This document shows positions 30,395-42,974 of a stretch of 64,000 nucleotides of DNA, in pieces; within the stretch, counting starts at the first letter, position 1, and every line of letters begins with the position of its first letter. A program made the position numbers and the translations under genes. Origin of the DNA: SAR86 cluster bacterium (GTDB lineage Bacteria; Pseudomonadota; Gammaproteobacteria; Magnimaribacterales; TMED112); NCBI GenBank assembly GCA_003331605.1, contig QOPD01000006.1:1-64000 (forward strand). Direction: 5' to 3'. The notes under the pieces were generated by a model that saw only the letters and a program-made list of their open reading frames with translations, ran no database searches and was not told the origin of the DNA.

Positions 30395-30398
30395 ACAT

Positions 30399-30854
30399 AT
30401 GAATAATAAAACCGTTGCAACAAATAAAAAAGCAAGATTCGATTACTTTCTTGAGGATAAATTTGTTGCAGGCTTGGAACTTGAGGGCTGGGAAGTTAAA
30501 TCATTGCGAGATGGGCGTTTAAATCTAAAAGAGGCGTACATCAAAATAATTAAAAACGAGCTGTGGTTGGTGGGATCAAGAATTGACCCTGTTAACTTTA
30601 TTAATCAAAAGGATAGCTTAAATCCTGAGCGTTTTAGAAAACTTTTATTAAATAGGCGCGAAATTGAAAAAATATCTTTTGCTCTTTCTGCTAAGGGCCA
30701 GACATGCGTACCTGTAAAGCTATTTTGGAAAGGACCATTGGCTAAACTAGAAATATCACTTGCGAAAGGGAAGAAAAACTACGATAAAAAACATGCAAAA
30801 AAAATTGATGATCTTAAAAGGGAGTCAGAAAGAGCTTTAAAAAACTTCAAATAA
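30399..30854 (+). CDS. smpB: SsrA-binding protein SmpB
   Basis: NKKARFDYFLEDKFVAGLELEGWEVKSLRDGRLNLKEAYI, KLFWKGPLAKLEISLAKGKKNYDKK. Confidence 0.97.
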   Translation: MNNKTVATNKKARFDYFLEDKFVAGLELEGWEVKSLRDGRLNLKEAYIKIIKNELWLVGSRIDPVNFINQKDSLNPERFRKLLLNRREIEKISFALSAKGQTCVPVKLFWKGPLAKLEISLAKGKKNYDKKHAKKIDDLKRESERALKNFK

Positions 30855-30873
30855 CCAGTATCATTCTCGGTCC

Positions 30874-31219
30874 GGGGGCGTATTTTGGCTTTGACGACTA
30901 CCACGGAACCCGAAGTGCATACCGAGAATGATCATAACTCGTTAAAATTTGCTCAAAAAATTAGTTGCAGATAACTACAACTATAGATTGGCAGCTTAAT
31001 GTCAACCTGTTATCATTTGTGACCTACAACATTTGATAATAGTCAATTTAGTAGGATATATTTAGACTTTGCCCAAAGTTTAAGCGAATTTTTAGGGCTA
31101 TGCTTAATGTGTCTTGATCATCAGGCTACATTAAAGTGAAATTAATTGATGAATCTATGTATGTAGAAACGAGGAGGAAGTGATGACGGACGTGGGTTCG
31201 AATCCCGCCGCCTCCACCA
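30874..31219 (+). ncRNA. ssrA: Transfer-messenger RNA (tmRNA), single-piece; tag ORF at 30967-30999 encoding ADNYNYRLAA
   Basis: 5' GGGGGCGTATTTTGGCTTTGACGACTACC pairs with 3' CGCCTCC followed by encoded ACCA; T-arm GTGGGTTCGAATCCCGC; tag GCA GAT AAC TAC AAC TAT AGA TTG GCA GCT TAA; directly after smpB. Confidence 0.95.
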
Positions 31220-31230
31220 AGGTATAAAAT

Positions 31231-32719
<1,489 letters not shown>

Positions 32720-32730
<11 letters not shown>

Positions 32731-33040
32731 TGTTGATTTCCTTAATGTCTATTGTAGTAACTTTTCGTCTATGTCCAACAATTCTTTTGGAATCTTTTCT
32801 TCTTCTAAATTGAATTGCATACACTTTATCTTTTTTATCTTGGCTTACTATTTTTCCAGAAACAAATGCTTTAGAAACATAAGGTTTGCCAATTTTCGGG
32901 GCTTTGCCATCGGAAATAAGTAAAACTTTCTCAAACTTAACTTGGTCACCCATTTTCTTATCTGAAAGAAAATCAACCTCTATTTGAGAACCAACTTCTA
33001 CTTTCTCTTGTCCATTTCCTGTGTCTATAATTGCGTACAT
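32720..33040 (-). CDS. rplU: 50S ribosomal protein L21
   Basis: [17 protein letters not shown]...[25 protein letters not shown]. Confidence 0.96.
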
Positions 33041-33056
33041 TATTTAATATATAGTT

Positions 33057-34004
33057 ATGCCTTCAATTGAGGAACAAAATTTAACTGAATTTTTAGCTGA
33101 AGTAAAGCTAAAAATGGAGAATATCACATTTTCCAAGCAGAAAGATATCCAAAAAATTAATGACTTTATTTTTAGCTCTGATGGTAAATATGTTCGATCT
33201 AAAATAATCTTTTTGTATGGGCACAGAATTGGCATTGAATATCAAAAACTTCTAGAACTGGCATCAACAACAGAATTGATTCATCTTTCGACCCTTGTTC
33301 ATGATGATATTATTGACGAAGCGCCTCTCAGAAGAGGAAAACCATCAGTATTAAAGTTTTCAGGTATCAAAAAAGCACTACTTTACGGAGACTATCTTTA
33401 CACCAAAACATTTTCTTGCCTCAATTCTCTTGAGAACAAAGATATTGCAACTATCTTAATTAATTGTGCAGAAAAGCTTATTGAAGGTGAATTTAACCAA
33501 ATTTCAGCAATGACATATAAGGCACCTTCACTGGAAAACTATATAAAAATTATTAAGGCCAAAACTGCTGTATTGTTTTCTGGAGCATTGCAGTCGATTG
33601 GAATTCATGCAAACTTCAAAGAGGAAGATCTTAATCTGCTTTATAAATTGGGTCATGAATTTGGTTTTGCGTTCCAGCTAAATGATGATCTAATTGATTT
33701 TTCCAATGAATCGGTAACAGGAAAGGCAAAATATAAAGACCTATCCGAAGGTAAATTTACATACCCACTAATTGCTGCTTTTAATGATTCTACCGAAGAG
33801 GAAAGAAAAAGGATTTACCAGCTGATAGAAACAAAAGAATATTCACAAATAGTAGAACTGATTGAAAAATATAATGGTTTTGATGCAACAAGAATCGAAA
33901 GAGATAAATCGATAAATAATTGCATTGAAACCACACAAAACTTCATTAAACTAGACAGCTTGGATTATGTAGAACAGTTTTTAAGAGATACACTAAAAGC
34001 ATGA
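33057..34004 (+). CDS. ispB: Polyprenyl (octaprenyl) diphosphate synthase
   Basis: STLVHDDIIDEAPLRRGKPSV and FQLNDDLIDFS DDxxD motifs; divergent from rplU-rpmA-obgE as in other gammaproteobacteria. Confidence 0.93.
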   Translation: MPSIEEQNLTEFLAEVKLKMENITFSKQKDIQKINDFIFSSDGKYVRSKIIFLYGHRIGIEYQKLLELASTTELIHLSTLVHDDIIDEAPLRRGKPSVLKFSGIKKALLYGDYLYTKTFSCLNSLENKDIATILINCAEKLIEGEFNQISAMTYKAPSLENYIKIIKAKTAVLFSGALQSIGIHANFKEEDLNLLYKLGHEFGFAFQLNDDLIDFSNESVTGKAKYKDLSEGKFTYPLIAAFNDSTEEERKRIYQLIETKEYSQIVELIEKYNGFDATRIERDKSINNCIETTQNFIKLDSLDYVEQFLRDTLKA

Positions 34005-35200
34005 AAAGAGTAGTTATAACAGGTTTTGGAATTATTTCACCCATTGGAAATGATGAAACATCAATTACAGATTCTTTAAAAAATGGGGTATCAGGATTAA
34101 AAATTAATCAAGACTACTTAGACAATGGCATGAGGTGTCATGTATCAGGCCCTGTAGAGGCAGACTTTTCATTAATAGATAGGAAGGCTATGAGATTTAT
34201 GTCTGAAACAGCAGGCTACTCTTTTTTAGCAACCCAGGATGCGGTAAAAGATGCAGGCCTAACTGAAGCAGATTTGGATAATACAGAAACTGGTGTAGTG
34301 GTTGGATCAGGAACAGGATCAAGCAGAGAGCTAAAACGAGTGATAGAGGCGGCTTCAGAGAATGGAGTAAAAAAAATTGGTCCATACTCTGTGACAAAAA
34401 CTATGAGCAACACGACTTCTGCAGCAATTTCAACGTTTTTCAAAACCAAAGGAGTTTCATACTCAATTGCATCGGCATGCACTACTAGCCTGCACTGCAT
34501 ATCGCATGGATACGATCTCATTAAATTTGGTAAACAAAAAACCATAATAGCTGGTGGCTCTGAGGACGTTCACTGGACAGGATCAATTATGTTTGACGCT
34601 ATGGGAGCACTGAGTACAAAATATAACGACAATCCTGCCTCTGCTTCTAGACCTTATGATGTAGGAAGAGATGGTTTCGTTCCATCAGGAGGAGCAGGGA
34701 TAGTAATTCTTGAGGAATTAGAGGCTGCCAAGAAAAGGGGAGCAAAGATTTATGGTGAAATAGTTTCTACTTTTGAGACTAGTGATGGCTATTCGCTGGT
34801 TAGTCCATCTGGAGAGGGAGCCTTAAGATGCATGCGCGGTTTAGAGTTTGATGGGAAAATTGACTACATCAATACTCATGGCACAAGCACCCCTGTGGGA
34901 GATATAACTGAGTTAAATGCTATCAAAGAGGCTTTTGGTACAAGCCTACCTTCAATCTCCTCTACAAAATCATTAACTGGACATACTCTCGGTGCAGCTG
35001 GAGTGCATGAGATTATCTTTGGGCTTATGATGATGAAATATAATTTTGTATCGGGAAGCGCAAATATAGAAAATCTAGATCCAGAGGCAGAAGGTTTTCC
35101 AATTGCATTCGAATCAATAGATAAAAGGATAGATTCCTTTCTTTCAAACTCATTTGGGTTTGGAGGAACCAATGGTTCAATCGTAATTAAAAAAGTCTAA
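34001..35200 (+). CDS. fabB: Beta-ketoacyl-ACP synthase I
   Basis: [29 protein letters not shown] active-site Cys, [24 protein letters not shown]. Confidence 0.92.
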   Translation: MKRVVITGFGIISPIGNDETSITDSLKNGVSGLKINQDYLDNGMRCHVSGPVEADFSLIDRKAMRFMSETAGYSFLATQDAVKDAGLTEADLDNTETGVVVGSGTGSSRELKRVIEAASENGVKKIGPYSVTKTMSNTTSAAISTFFKTKGVSYSIASACTTSLHCISHGYDLIKFGKQKTIIAGGSEDVHWTGSIMFDAMGALSTKYNDNPASASRPYDVGRDGFVPSGGAGIVILEELEAAKKRGAKIYGEIVSTFETSDGYSLVSPSGEGALRCMRGLEFDGKIDYINTHGTSTPVGDITELNAIKEAFGTSLPSISSTKSLTGHTLGAAGVHEIIFGLMMMKYNFVSGSANIENLDPEAEGFPIAFESIDKRIDSFLSNSFGFGGTNGSIVIKKV

Positions 35201-35607
35201 AAGGGGATGTCTTCCTCAAAATTATTTTCTGGAGATGAGTTCTGCGGTTGGGATGCATTATCGGATCCAGACCTTGAATCCAGCATTGTCATTTCTCTTG
35301 CGATAACCTCTGTTGTATATCTTTTTTTCCCTTCCGCATCTTCCCAATCTCTAGTTTGCAACTTGCCTTCAACAAATACTTTAGAACCTTTTTTTAAGTA
35401 CTGTTCAGCAATTTCAGCCAATCTAGAAAATAATACTACCCTGTGCCATTCAACTTGTTCTTTCTGCTCACCAGTATTTCTATCCTTCCATCGCTCAGAT
35501 GTAGCAATAGAAAGGTTAGCAACTGCACTTCCTGACGAAGTATATTTAATTTCTGGATCTGAACCCAAATTTCCTATAATTAATACTTTATTTAGACCAT
35601 TAGACAT
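35197..35607 (-). CDS. ssb: Single-stranded DNA-binding protein
   Basis: [34 protein letters not shown]-terminal EEDIPF. Confidence 0.97.
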   Translation of the reverse strand: MSNGLNKVLIIGNLGSDPEIKYTSSGSAVANLSIATSERWKDRNTGEQKEQVEWHRVVLFSRLAEIAEQYLKKGSKVFVEGKLQTRDWEDAEGKKRYTTEVIAREMTMLDSRSGSDNASQPQNSSPENNFEEDIPF

Positions 35608-35618
35608 TAGGATATTCT

Positions 35619-35648
35619 ATAATATTTTTTCCTTAATCGAAGAGTCAA
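35619..35648 (-). promoter_or_regulatory. Candidate sigma70 promoter for ssb: TTGACT-N18-TATTAT
   Basis: Read on minus strand: TTGACT (35648-35643), TATTAT (35624-35619), 11 nt before the ssb ATG. Confidence 0.55.
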
Positions 35649-35649
35649 C

Positions 35650-38445
35650 TTGAAGTTTATTGAAATAAAAGGAGCAAAAGCTCATAACTTAAAGAATTTA
35701 TCTCTTAAAATTCCTAGAGATAAGCTTACTGTTATTACTGGCCTGTCTGGATCTGGTAAATCTTCTTTAGCATTTGACACGATATATGCTGAGGGACAAA
35801 GAAGATACGTTGAATCATTATCTACCTATGCTCGTCAATTTTTATCTGTTATGGATAAGGCTGATATTGAATCAATAGAAGGACTTTCTCCTTCAATTTC
35901 AATTCAGCAAAAATCTACATCACACAATCCAAGATCTACTGTTGGAACAATAACTGAAATTCATGACTATTTAAGATTACTCTATGCAAGGGTTGGAGTA
36001 CCAAAGTGTCCTGATCACAATGAGCCTCTTGAGGCAAAACCAGTAATGACAATGGTTTCCGATATTATCAGAGAAGAAAATGGCAACCAAATCACAATCT
36101 ATGCACCAATAATCATGGATGGCAAAGGAGAGCATTTAGAATTGTTAAGCCAATTAATGGCAGAAGGGTTTACAAAAGTTAAAGTCGATAATGAAGTTTA
36201 TGCAATAAATAAAGTACCAATCCTAGAAAAGAATATAAAGCACAATATTTCTGTACTTGTTGACCAGCTGATAATTGAGAATAACAAGGATTGCAAACAA
36301 AGATTAATTGAGTCTCTTGAAACATCAATAAGGTTTTCAGGTGGCAGTGTCGATATATTTGCGGATACAAGAAATTATAGACTCTCAAACAAACATGCTT
36401 GCCCAAAATGTAACTATTCTGTCCAAGAATTAGAACCAAAGATTTTTTCTTTCAATAACCCAAGTGGTGCATGTGAAGAATGCGATGGTCTTGGAGTAAA
36501 TTCATATTTTGATGAAGATAAAATTATCAAATACAAAAATTTAAGTGTTGCTCAAGGCTGCATAGAGCCTTGGAATACTCCTTATTACCAAAGTAAGATT
36601 ATTGGGTTATTCGAATTTATTAAAGAGGATGTCAATAAGCCTTGGAGTAAAATTTCTGATAAAAATAAATCAATTATCCTCTATGGGATTAAGAAAAAAA
36701 TCTCATTCAAGGATCTAGCCTCTCAAGAGATAAAAGAAGAATACTTTGAAGGAGTGATACCTGCACTAGAGAGACAATATCAAAGGACAGACTCATTTTT
36801 CATTAGAGATAAAATCAGTGCGTACATTTCAGAACAAACATGCATAACATGTAATGGGTTTAGGTTAAATAAGATTGCAAGGAATGTTTTTGTTGAAGAC
36901 ATGAGTTTGCCTGAAATTAATAATTTAAAAATTTTAGATGCTCTGGATTTGATTAAGAACTTAAGCATGACAGGAAATAAATCAGAGATTGCACAAAAAA
37001 TAAGCAATGAAATAGAGTTGCGTTTATCTTTTCTGGTTGATGTTGGGCTTGATTACCTTAACCTTTCGAGAGGAGCACAAACCCTATCTGGAGGTGAAGC
37101 CCAGCGAATTAGGCTTGCAAGCCAAATTGGTTCAGGGTTGGTAGGAGTAATCTATGTTTTAGATGAGCCTTCAATTGGGCTACATCAACGAGACAATCAA
37201 AAGCTTATTAATACCCTAATAAAACTTAGAGACTTGGGTAATACCGTTATTGTCGTAGAACATGATGAAGAAATGATTAGATCTGCTGATCATATTATTG
37301 ATCTAGGGCCAGGAGCTGGTATACATGGTGGGGAAATTGTTACTCAAGGAGAATTAAATGAGATTTTAGATAACAAAAAATCTTTAACCTCAAAATATTT
37401 AGCTAAAGAGCTGGAAATTTCACTTATAAATAAGGAAAGGAAGGATAGCAATAAAAGCATTTTTATCTCCGGCGCTAAAACTAATAATTTAAAGGATTTA
37501 ACAGTAGAAATTCCACTCAACAAATTTGTATGTATCACAGGAGTATCTGGATCAGGTAAATCTTCTTTAATAAATCATACTTTGATACCTGCTGTTCAAA
37601 ACAAACTTCTTGGCACAAAACTACCTGAAAAAACGAACTATGAAAAGCTTATGGGAGAGGAGAATATTGATAAATTGATATCTATTGATCAAAGCCCTAT
37701 TGGAAAAACTCCACGCTCAAATCCTGCTACATATACTGGACTATTTACTTACATAAGGGATATTTTTGCAAATACTCCTGAATCTCGTGCAAGGGGATAC
37801 AAGCCAGGAAGATTTAGTTTTAATGTTGAAGGTGGTAGATGTGAAAACTGCAAAGGTGAGGGTTGGGTAAAAGTTGAAATGCATTTTCTTCCCGATCTTT
37901 TTGTCGAATGTGACGTCTGTAAAGGAAAAAGATTTAGAGATGATACGCTAGAAATAAAATTTAAGAAAAAGAATATCCATGAAATCCTAGAAATGACAGT
38001 AGAAGAATCTCTTGATTTTTTTAACTCCATACCACAAATTTTTAAGAAACTAGCTACATTAAAAGAAGTTGGGCTCTCGTATATAAAGCTTGGTCAAGCT
38101 GCAAATACATTGTCAGGTGGTGAGGCGCAAAGAGTTAAGCTATCTAAAGAACTTTCTAAAAGAGATACAGGCAAAACGCTCTATATCTTGGATGAACCAA
38201 CTACTGGTCTGCACTTCTCGGATATACAAATGCTCATGAACGTATTAAATAGCTTAGTCAACAAAGGAAATTCTGTGTTAGTCATTGAACATAATCTTGA
38301 CGTTATACGATGTGCTGATTGGATTATCGATTTAGGACCAGAAGGTGGAGATGGTGGTGGCTCTCTAATTATCGAGGGAACTCTCTCAAAGATAAAGTTA
38401 AATAAAAAATCGCATACAGCGAAAATGTTAAATCAGATTAGTTAG
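35650..38445 (+). CDS. uvrA: Excinuclease ABC subunit UvrA (TTG start)
   Basis: KGAKAHNLKNLSLKIPRDKLTVITGLSGSGKSSLAFDTIYAEGQRRYVESLS, SRGAQTLSGGEAQRI, zinc-finger Cys pairs. Confidence 0.98.
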   Translation: MKFIEIKGAKAHNLKNLSLKIPRDKLTVITGLSGSGKSSLAFDTIYAEGQRRYVESLSTYARQFLSVMDKADIESIEGLSPSISIQQKSTSHNPRSTVGTITEIHDYLRLLYARVGVPKCPDHNEPLEAKPVMTMVSDIIREENGNQITIYAPIIMDGKGEHLELLSQLMAEGFTKVKVDNEVYAINKVPILEKNIKHNISVLVDQLIIENNKDCKQRLIESLETSIRFSGGSVDIFADTRNYRLSNKHACPKCNYSVQELEPKIFSFNNPSGACEECDGLGVNSYFDEDKIIKYKNLSVAQGCIEPWNTPYYQSKIIGLFEFIKEDVNKPWSKISDKNKSIILYGIKKKISFKDLASQEIKEEYFEGVIPALERQYQRTDSFFIRDKISAYISEQTCITCNGFRLNKIARNVFVEDMSLPEINNLKILDALDLIKNLSMTGNKSEIAQKISNEIELRLSFLVDVGLDYLNLSRGAQTLSGGEAQRIRLASQIGSGLVGVIYVLDEPSIGLHQRDNQKLINTLIKLRDLGNTVIVVEHDEEMIRSADHIIDLGPGAGIHGGEIVTQGELNEILDNKKSLTSKYLAKELEISLINKERKDSNKSIFISGAKTNNLKDLTVEIPLNKFVCITGVSGSGKSSLINHTLIPAVQNKLLGTKLPEKTNYEKLMGEENIDKLISIDQSPIGKTPRSNPATYTGLFTYIRDIFANTPESRARGYKPGRFSFNVEGGRCENCKGEGWVKVEMHFLPDLFVECDVCKGKRFRDDTLEIKFKKKNIHEILEMTVEESLDFFNSIPQIFKKLATLKEVGLSYIKLGQAANTLSGGEAQRVKLSKELSKRDTGKTLYILDEPTTGLHFSDIQMLMNVLNSLVNKGNSVLVIEHNLDVIRCADWIIDLGPEGGDGGGSLIIEGTLSKIKLNKKSHTAKMLNQIS

Positions 38446-38851
38446 ATTCTTCAGCAACCACTTCTGAATCAGAAGAGTCAAGCTGCTCAGGATCAGGTCT
38501 ATTTGTTAACTCTATATAGCAAATATCAGCTTTGTCGCCTTCTCTGAATCCAGCCTTGATAACTCGTAAATACCCGCCATTTGTTTCAGAAAATCTTGGT
38601 CCAATATCTCCAAAAAGTTTTGAAACAGCAGAGTTTGAGTTTAATTTTGAAAGCACCGTTCTTCTTGAATGCAATGTATCATTTTTAGACTTTGTAATTA
38701 AAGGTTCCAAAAATCTTCTTAATTCTTTGCCTTTTTCTACAGTTGTTTTGATAATTTCATGCTCAATTAAAGAAATAGCTAGATTCCTCATCATTGCTTG
38801 TCTGTGTGACGAGGTTCTACTAAATCTTCTGCTAAGCTTCTTATGTCTCAT
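38438..38851 (-). CDS. rplQ: 50S ribosomal protein L17
   Basis: MRHKKLSRRFSRTSSHRQAMMRNLA. Confidence 0.97.
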   Translation of the reverse strand: MRHKKLSRRFSRTSSHRQAMMRNLAISLIEHEIIKTTVEKGKELRRFLEPLITKSKNDTLHSRRTVLSKLNSNSAVSKLFGDIGPRFSETNGGYLRVIKAGFREGDKADICYIELTNRPDPEQLDSSDSEVVAEESN

Positions 38852-38853
38852 GA

Positions 38854-39807
38854 TTACATTGGGGGCCAGTTTTTAAGCACAGTTCCTAAAGATAGGCCTC
38901 TTGATGCTAATTCATCTTTTATTTCATTTAGAGATTTCTTGCCAAGATTAGGTGTTTTTAACAAATCCATTTCGGCTCTTTGAATCAAGTCACCTATTAG
39001 GAAAATATTTTCAGCTTTTAGGCAGTTTGTTGATCTTACAGTAAGCTCAAGCTCCTCTATAGACCTCAGCAGCAATGGATCAAAATCGTATTTGTCTTTT
39101 CTTTTCTCTTTTCTAGAAACAAGCTCTTCGTCAACAAATACTGATAATTGATGCTGCATAATAGTTGCAGCATATTTCACTGCTTGTTTTGCATCAATTG
39201 TTCCGTCTGTTTCTAAATCAAGGATAAGTTTGTCGAGATCTGTTCTATTTTCAACACGCGCATTCTCAACTTTATAGTTAACTCTTTTAATTGGCGAGTA
39301 AATTGCATCTAAATGTAGGCTATCGATACTTTTATCTGAATTTTGCTCTGCTGGCACATAACCTATTCCTCTTTTAACTTTTAATGTCATCACAAGTTTC
39401 TTTGGCTCAACGAGTGTTGCTATTACATGATCTGGATCAACTACCTCTACACCAGCTGGCAGTTCTAGGTCAGAAGCTGTAATTGTTTTTGGTTTTTTTA
39501 CATCAAGCTTAAGCTCAGCTTCTGAAGGGCCGTCTAATTTTATGGCGAGATCCTTAAGGTTAAGCAAAATATCTAAAATATCTTCTTTGACACCTTCTAT
39601 AGTTCCGTATTCATGTGATACACCATCAATCTTAACCTCTGTAACGGCCGCACCTGGCATATAAGATAGCATTATTCTTCTAAGACTGTGTCCTACAGTG
39701 TAGCCAAATCCTCTTTCAAAAGGCTCTAATACAACCTTGAGGTTGTTTTTATCGATTTCATCAACCTTAACAACTTCAGGCGCTAAAACATTCAATTTAT
39801 CTTCCAT
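38854..39807 (-). CDS. rpoA: DNA-directed RNA polymerase subunit alpha
   Basis: [26 protein letters not shown]-terminal domain [35 protein letters not shown]. Confidence 0.98.
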   Translation of the reverse strand: MEDKLNVLAPEVVKVDEIDKNNLKVVLEPFERGFGYTVGHSLRRIMLSYMPGAAVTEVKIDGVSHEYGTIEGVKEDILDILLNLKDLAIKLDGPSEAELKLDVKKPKTITASDLELPAGVEVVDPDHVIATLVEPKKLVMTLKVKRGIGYVPAEQNSDKSIDSLHLDAIYSPIKRVNYKVENARVENRTDLDKLILDLETDGTIDAKQAVKYAATIMQHQLSVFVDEELVSRKEKRKDKYDFDPLLLRSIEELELTVRSTNCLKAENIFLIGDLIQRAEMDLLKTPNLGKKSLNEIKDELASRGLSLGTVLKNWPPM

Positions 39808-39818
39808 AATTCCCTCTA

Positions 39819-40436
39819 TTATTTTGAGTACAACTCAATTATTAAATTTTCGTTTATCTCAGAACTTAGCTCAGATCTGTCCGGATAACTTAGAAACTTT
39901 CCTGTCATGTCATCATGACTCACATCCAGCCAACTATGTTTATCCTTACTTTTTGCTAGCTGTGCTGCTGCTTTAATTCTTAATTGAGACTTACTTTTTT
40001 CTCTAACTGAAACTTGGTCTTCTGGCTTTACATTATAGGATGGTACATTTACACATTCACCGTTTACTTCGATAGATTTATGTGAAACCATCTGCCTTGC
40101 TTCAGCTCGCGTCACCCCAAATCCCATCCTATAGACAACATTATCGAGTCTAGATTCAAGAATATTCATGAGATTCTCTCCAGTGTTTCCTTTTGTTTTC
40201 GCAGCTTTCAAATAAGAGTTTCTAAACTGTTTCTCTAAAAGACCATACATTCTTTTTACTTTTTGTTTTTCTCTAAGCTGAGTACCATAATCTGATAATC
40301 TTCCTCTTGGGTTACTGTTGCCAGGCTTGCTTTCAAATTTGCATTTAGATTCTATCGATCTTGTGCCAGTGGTTAACAACAGATCTGTGCCTTCTCTCCT
40401 GGAAAGTCGTAATCTTGGTCCTGTATATCTTGCCAT
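39819..40436 (-). CDS. rpsD: 30S ribosomal protein S4
   Basis: [38 protein letters not shown]. Confidence 0.98.
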   Translation of the reverse strand: MARYTGPRLRLSRREGTDLLLTTGTRSIESKCKFESKPGNSNPRGRLSDYGTQLREKQKVKRMYGLLEKQFRNSYLKAAKTKGNTGENLMNILESRLDNVVYRMGFGVTRAEARQMVSHKSIEVNGECVNVPSYNVKPEDQVSVREKSKSQLRIKAAAQLAKSKDKHSWLDVSHDDMTGKFLSYPDRSELSSEINENLIIELYSK

Positions 40437-40810
40437 TAAACTCTCCTCTTCTTTGGTGGCCTACATCCATTGTGGGGAAGTGGTGTAACATCAGTAATTT
40501 TATTTATTCTTAAACCACAACCATTTAATGCTCTGATCGATGATTCTCTTCCAGCTCCTGGACCTTTCACTCTCACTTCTAAGTTAATCATACCCATATC
40601 TTTTGCCATTGATCCTGCCCTCTCTGCAGCGATTTGAGCTGCAAAAGGGGTGCTTTTTCTTGATCCCTTGAATCCTTGTCCACCTGATGTTGCCCAACAA
40701 AGTGCGTTGCCTCCCATGTCAGTAATCATCACAATGGTATTATTAAATGAAGCATTAATATGTGCTATGCCATCTGTTACAAGCCTCTTATTTTTCTTTT
40801 TTCCAGCCAT
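40436..40810 (-). CDS. rpsK: 30S ribosomal protein S11
   Basis: [46 protein letters not shown]. Confidence 0.98.
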   Translation of the reverse strand: MAGKKKNKRLVTDGIAHINASFNNTIVMITDMGGNALCWATSGGQGFKGSRKSTPFAAQIAAERAGSMAKDMGMINLEVRVKGPGAGRESSIRALNGCGLRINKITDVTPLPHNGCRPPKKRRV

Positions 40811-41166
40811 TATGCTCTAATAGGCTTCCTTGGGCCTTTTCTAGTCCTTGCATTTGTTTTTGTTCTTTGTCCTCTCAAAGGTAGTCCCTTTCTGTGTCTA
40901 ATGCCTCGGTAACAACCTAAATCCATTAATCGCTTAATATTGAAGTTAATTTCTCTCCTTAAATCTCCTTCAATCTGAAAGTTCTTAAGCTCATCTCTGA
41001 TTTTATCTAAATCAGCTTCGGATAAATTTGACACTTTTTGATCAAAACGTATTTTTAGTTTTAGACAAATATCTTGAGCAGTTTTTCTTCCAATGCCATA
41101 AATATGCGCCAATGAAACATCAACATGCTTATTATCTGGTATGTTTACTCCGCCTACTCTTGCCAT
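40810..41166 (-). CDS. rpsM: 30S ribosomal protein S13
   Basis: [62 protein letters not shown]. Confidence 0.98.
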   Translation of the reverse strand: MARVGGVNIPDNKHVDVSLAHIYGIGRKTAQDICLKLKIRFDQKVSNLSEADLDKIRDELKNFQIEGDLRREINFNIKRLMDLGCYRGIRHRKGLPLRGQRTKTNARTRKGPRKPIRA

Positions 41167-41168
41167 AA

Positions 41169-41282
41169 TTATCCTTGTCTCTGTTTGTGTCTCTTATTTT
41201 TGCAAATAACAAAGAGTGTGCCTGTTCTTTTCACAATCTTGCAGTCTTTACAAATTCTTTTTATTGATGATCTTACCTTCAT
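41169..41282 (-). CDS. rpmJ: 50S ribosomal protein L36 (C+ zinc form); below ORF-track length cutoff
   Basis: Manual translation: [37 protein letters not shown]; between secY and rpsM. Confidence 0.97.
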   Translation of the reverse strand: MKVRSSIKRICKDCKIVKRTGTLFVICKNKRHKQRQG

Positions 41283-42577
41283 CTTCTTCTACTCTTTTTT
41301 GAGCCCGAAATATTAGCATTTTTTAATATAGATGCATATTGTTCACTCATAACATATGACTGAATTTGCCTTTGAAGATCTAAAAGCACAACAACAACAA
41401 TTAAAACTGAGGTGCCGCCTAGATAAAATGATATTCCTAAGCTATTAACAAGTATCAGTGGCAAAATACAAACCAGTGATAAGTAGAAAGCTCCAAAGAC
41501 AGTCAATCTTGATAGAATCAGATCAACAAAGCTTGCTGTTTGCTCTCCTGGCCTTATTCCTGGAATAAACGCTCCACCTCGTTTTAGATTATCAGCAATG
41601 TCATTTGAATTGAAAGTCAAAGCCAACCATATATAGCAAAAAGAAACAATTAAGATTACAAATATCAAAATATATAAAGGTTGTCCTGGGTTAAGGTATA
41701 AAGCAAATTCTTGCAGACTTCCTAAACCATCAATGTTTCCAAACCAAGAAGATAGTGAAGCTGGGAATAGTAAGAAAGTACTAGCAAATATTGCTGGAAT
41801 TACCCCTGACATGTTTAACTTTAATGGCAAGAAGCTAGAAGGCGCTTGCACCATACCTCTCACCTGATGTCTTTGCGCATAGTTTACTGTTATTTTCCGT
41901 TGTGCATTCTCAACAAATACAACAAAAGCGACTATGACTATAGATAAAATACCTAAAACAATAAGCAATAAGTAATTTAAGTCCCCTTGTTGTGTCTGTT
42001 CAAGCGCTTGTCCAAATGCTCTTGGAACACCAACGATAATACTTGTAGCAATCAGTAATGAAATTCCGTTACCAATTCCTCTCTCTGATATTTGCTCTCC
42101 AAGCCACATCAAAAATACTGTTCCTGCAACAATTGAAAGAACCGCCACTACAGCTTGAAAAATACTTCCTGCATCAATAAGACCTGCAGTTTGTAACGTC
42201 ACAGTCAATGCAGTTGATTGAACAAGAGCAAAAACTACTGTCCCATATCTGGTGTATTGAGTAATTTTATTTCTGCCCGACTGCCCTTCTTTTTTCAGCT
42301 CTTGCAGATAAGGCAACGAGTTTGAAAAGAGCTGCATCACAATTGCTGAAGAAATGTATGGGACAACACTCAACGCAAAAATACTCATTCTTTCAAGAGC
42401 GCCACCAGAGAATAGATTAAAGTACTGCAGAATGGTCCCTTGGCTTTGTTGGAATAAAGCTGCAACCTGTTCTGGATTAATGCCGGGTATTGGAATGTGA
42501 GTTCCAAGTCTGTATACAAGCAATGCAAAAGCTAGAAATCCAAGCCTTTGCCATAACTCCGACATGCTATTACTCAA
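41279..42577 (-). CDS. secY: Preprotein translocase subunit SecY
   Basis: [53 protein letters not shown]. Confidence 0.98.
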   Translation of the reverse strand: MSNSMSELWQRLGFLAFALLVYRLGTHIPIPGINPEQVAALFQQSQGTILQYFNLFSGGALERMSIFALSVVPYISSAIVMQLFSNSLPYLQELKKEGQSGRNKITQYTRYGTVVFALVQSTALTVTLQTAGLIDAGSIFQAVVAVLSIVAGTVFLMWLGEQISERGIGNGISLLIATSIIVGVPRAFGQALEQTQQGDLNYLLLIVLGILSIVIVAFVVFVENAQRKITVNYAQRHQVRGMVQAPSSFLPLKLNMSGVIPAIFASTFLLFPASLSSWFGNIDGLGSLQEFALYLNPGQPLYILIFVILIVSFCYIWLALTFNSNDIADNLKRGGAFIPGIRPGEQTASFVDLILSRLTVFGAFYLSLVCILPLILVNSLGISFYLGGTSVLIVVVVLLDLQRQIQSYVMSEQYASILKNANISGSKKSRRR

Positions 42578-42974
42578 ATGTTACTCCCTTTGAAACTTTG
42601 ATATTTTCATCTGTGATTTTTGCAACTAACTTACCTTGGCCAAAAATTTTTACTTTCCTTGTACTTTTCTTGATTATCCCAAGATCTTTAAGGCTCTGAA
42701 TATCAATTTTCTTAACTTCAGTTAGCTGACTTACATTTATGCTCTCAGTTACTCTTGAAACTCTTGAGCTAAAACCAAATTTTGGCACCCTCATTTGAAG
42801 TGGCATTTGTCCACCCTCAAAACCTGGCCTTATATTTCCACCTGATCTTGATTTCTGGCCTTTGTGTCCACGGCCAGCCGTTTTGCCAATCCCAGAACCA
42901 GCACCTCTGCCAACTCTTTTTCTCTCTTTTCTTGATGAAGAGTCGCTTAAATTATTTAAAGACAGTTTATCCAT
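42570..42974 (-). CDS. rplO: 50S ribosomal protein L15
   Basis: KRVGRGAGSGIGKTAGRGHKGQKSRSGG. Confidence 0.97.
   Translation of the reverse strand: MDKLSLNNLSDSSSRKERKRVGRGAGSGIGKTAGRGHKGQKSRSGGNIRPGFEGGQMPLQMRVPKFGFSSRVSRVTESINVSQLTEVKKIDIQSLKDLGIIKKSTRKVKIFGQGKLVAKITDENIKVSKGVTFE

Noticed and set aside
35650-35652. TTG start of uvrA as an anomaly
   Set aside because: Alternative start codons are normal, and the protein N-terminus aligns well with UvrA from this codon.
38438-38480. Acidic C-terminal tail on L17 (PDPEQLDSSDSEVVAEESN)
   Set aside because: Only slightly longer than usual; short acidic or Ala/Glu tails on L17 are common.
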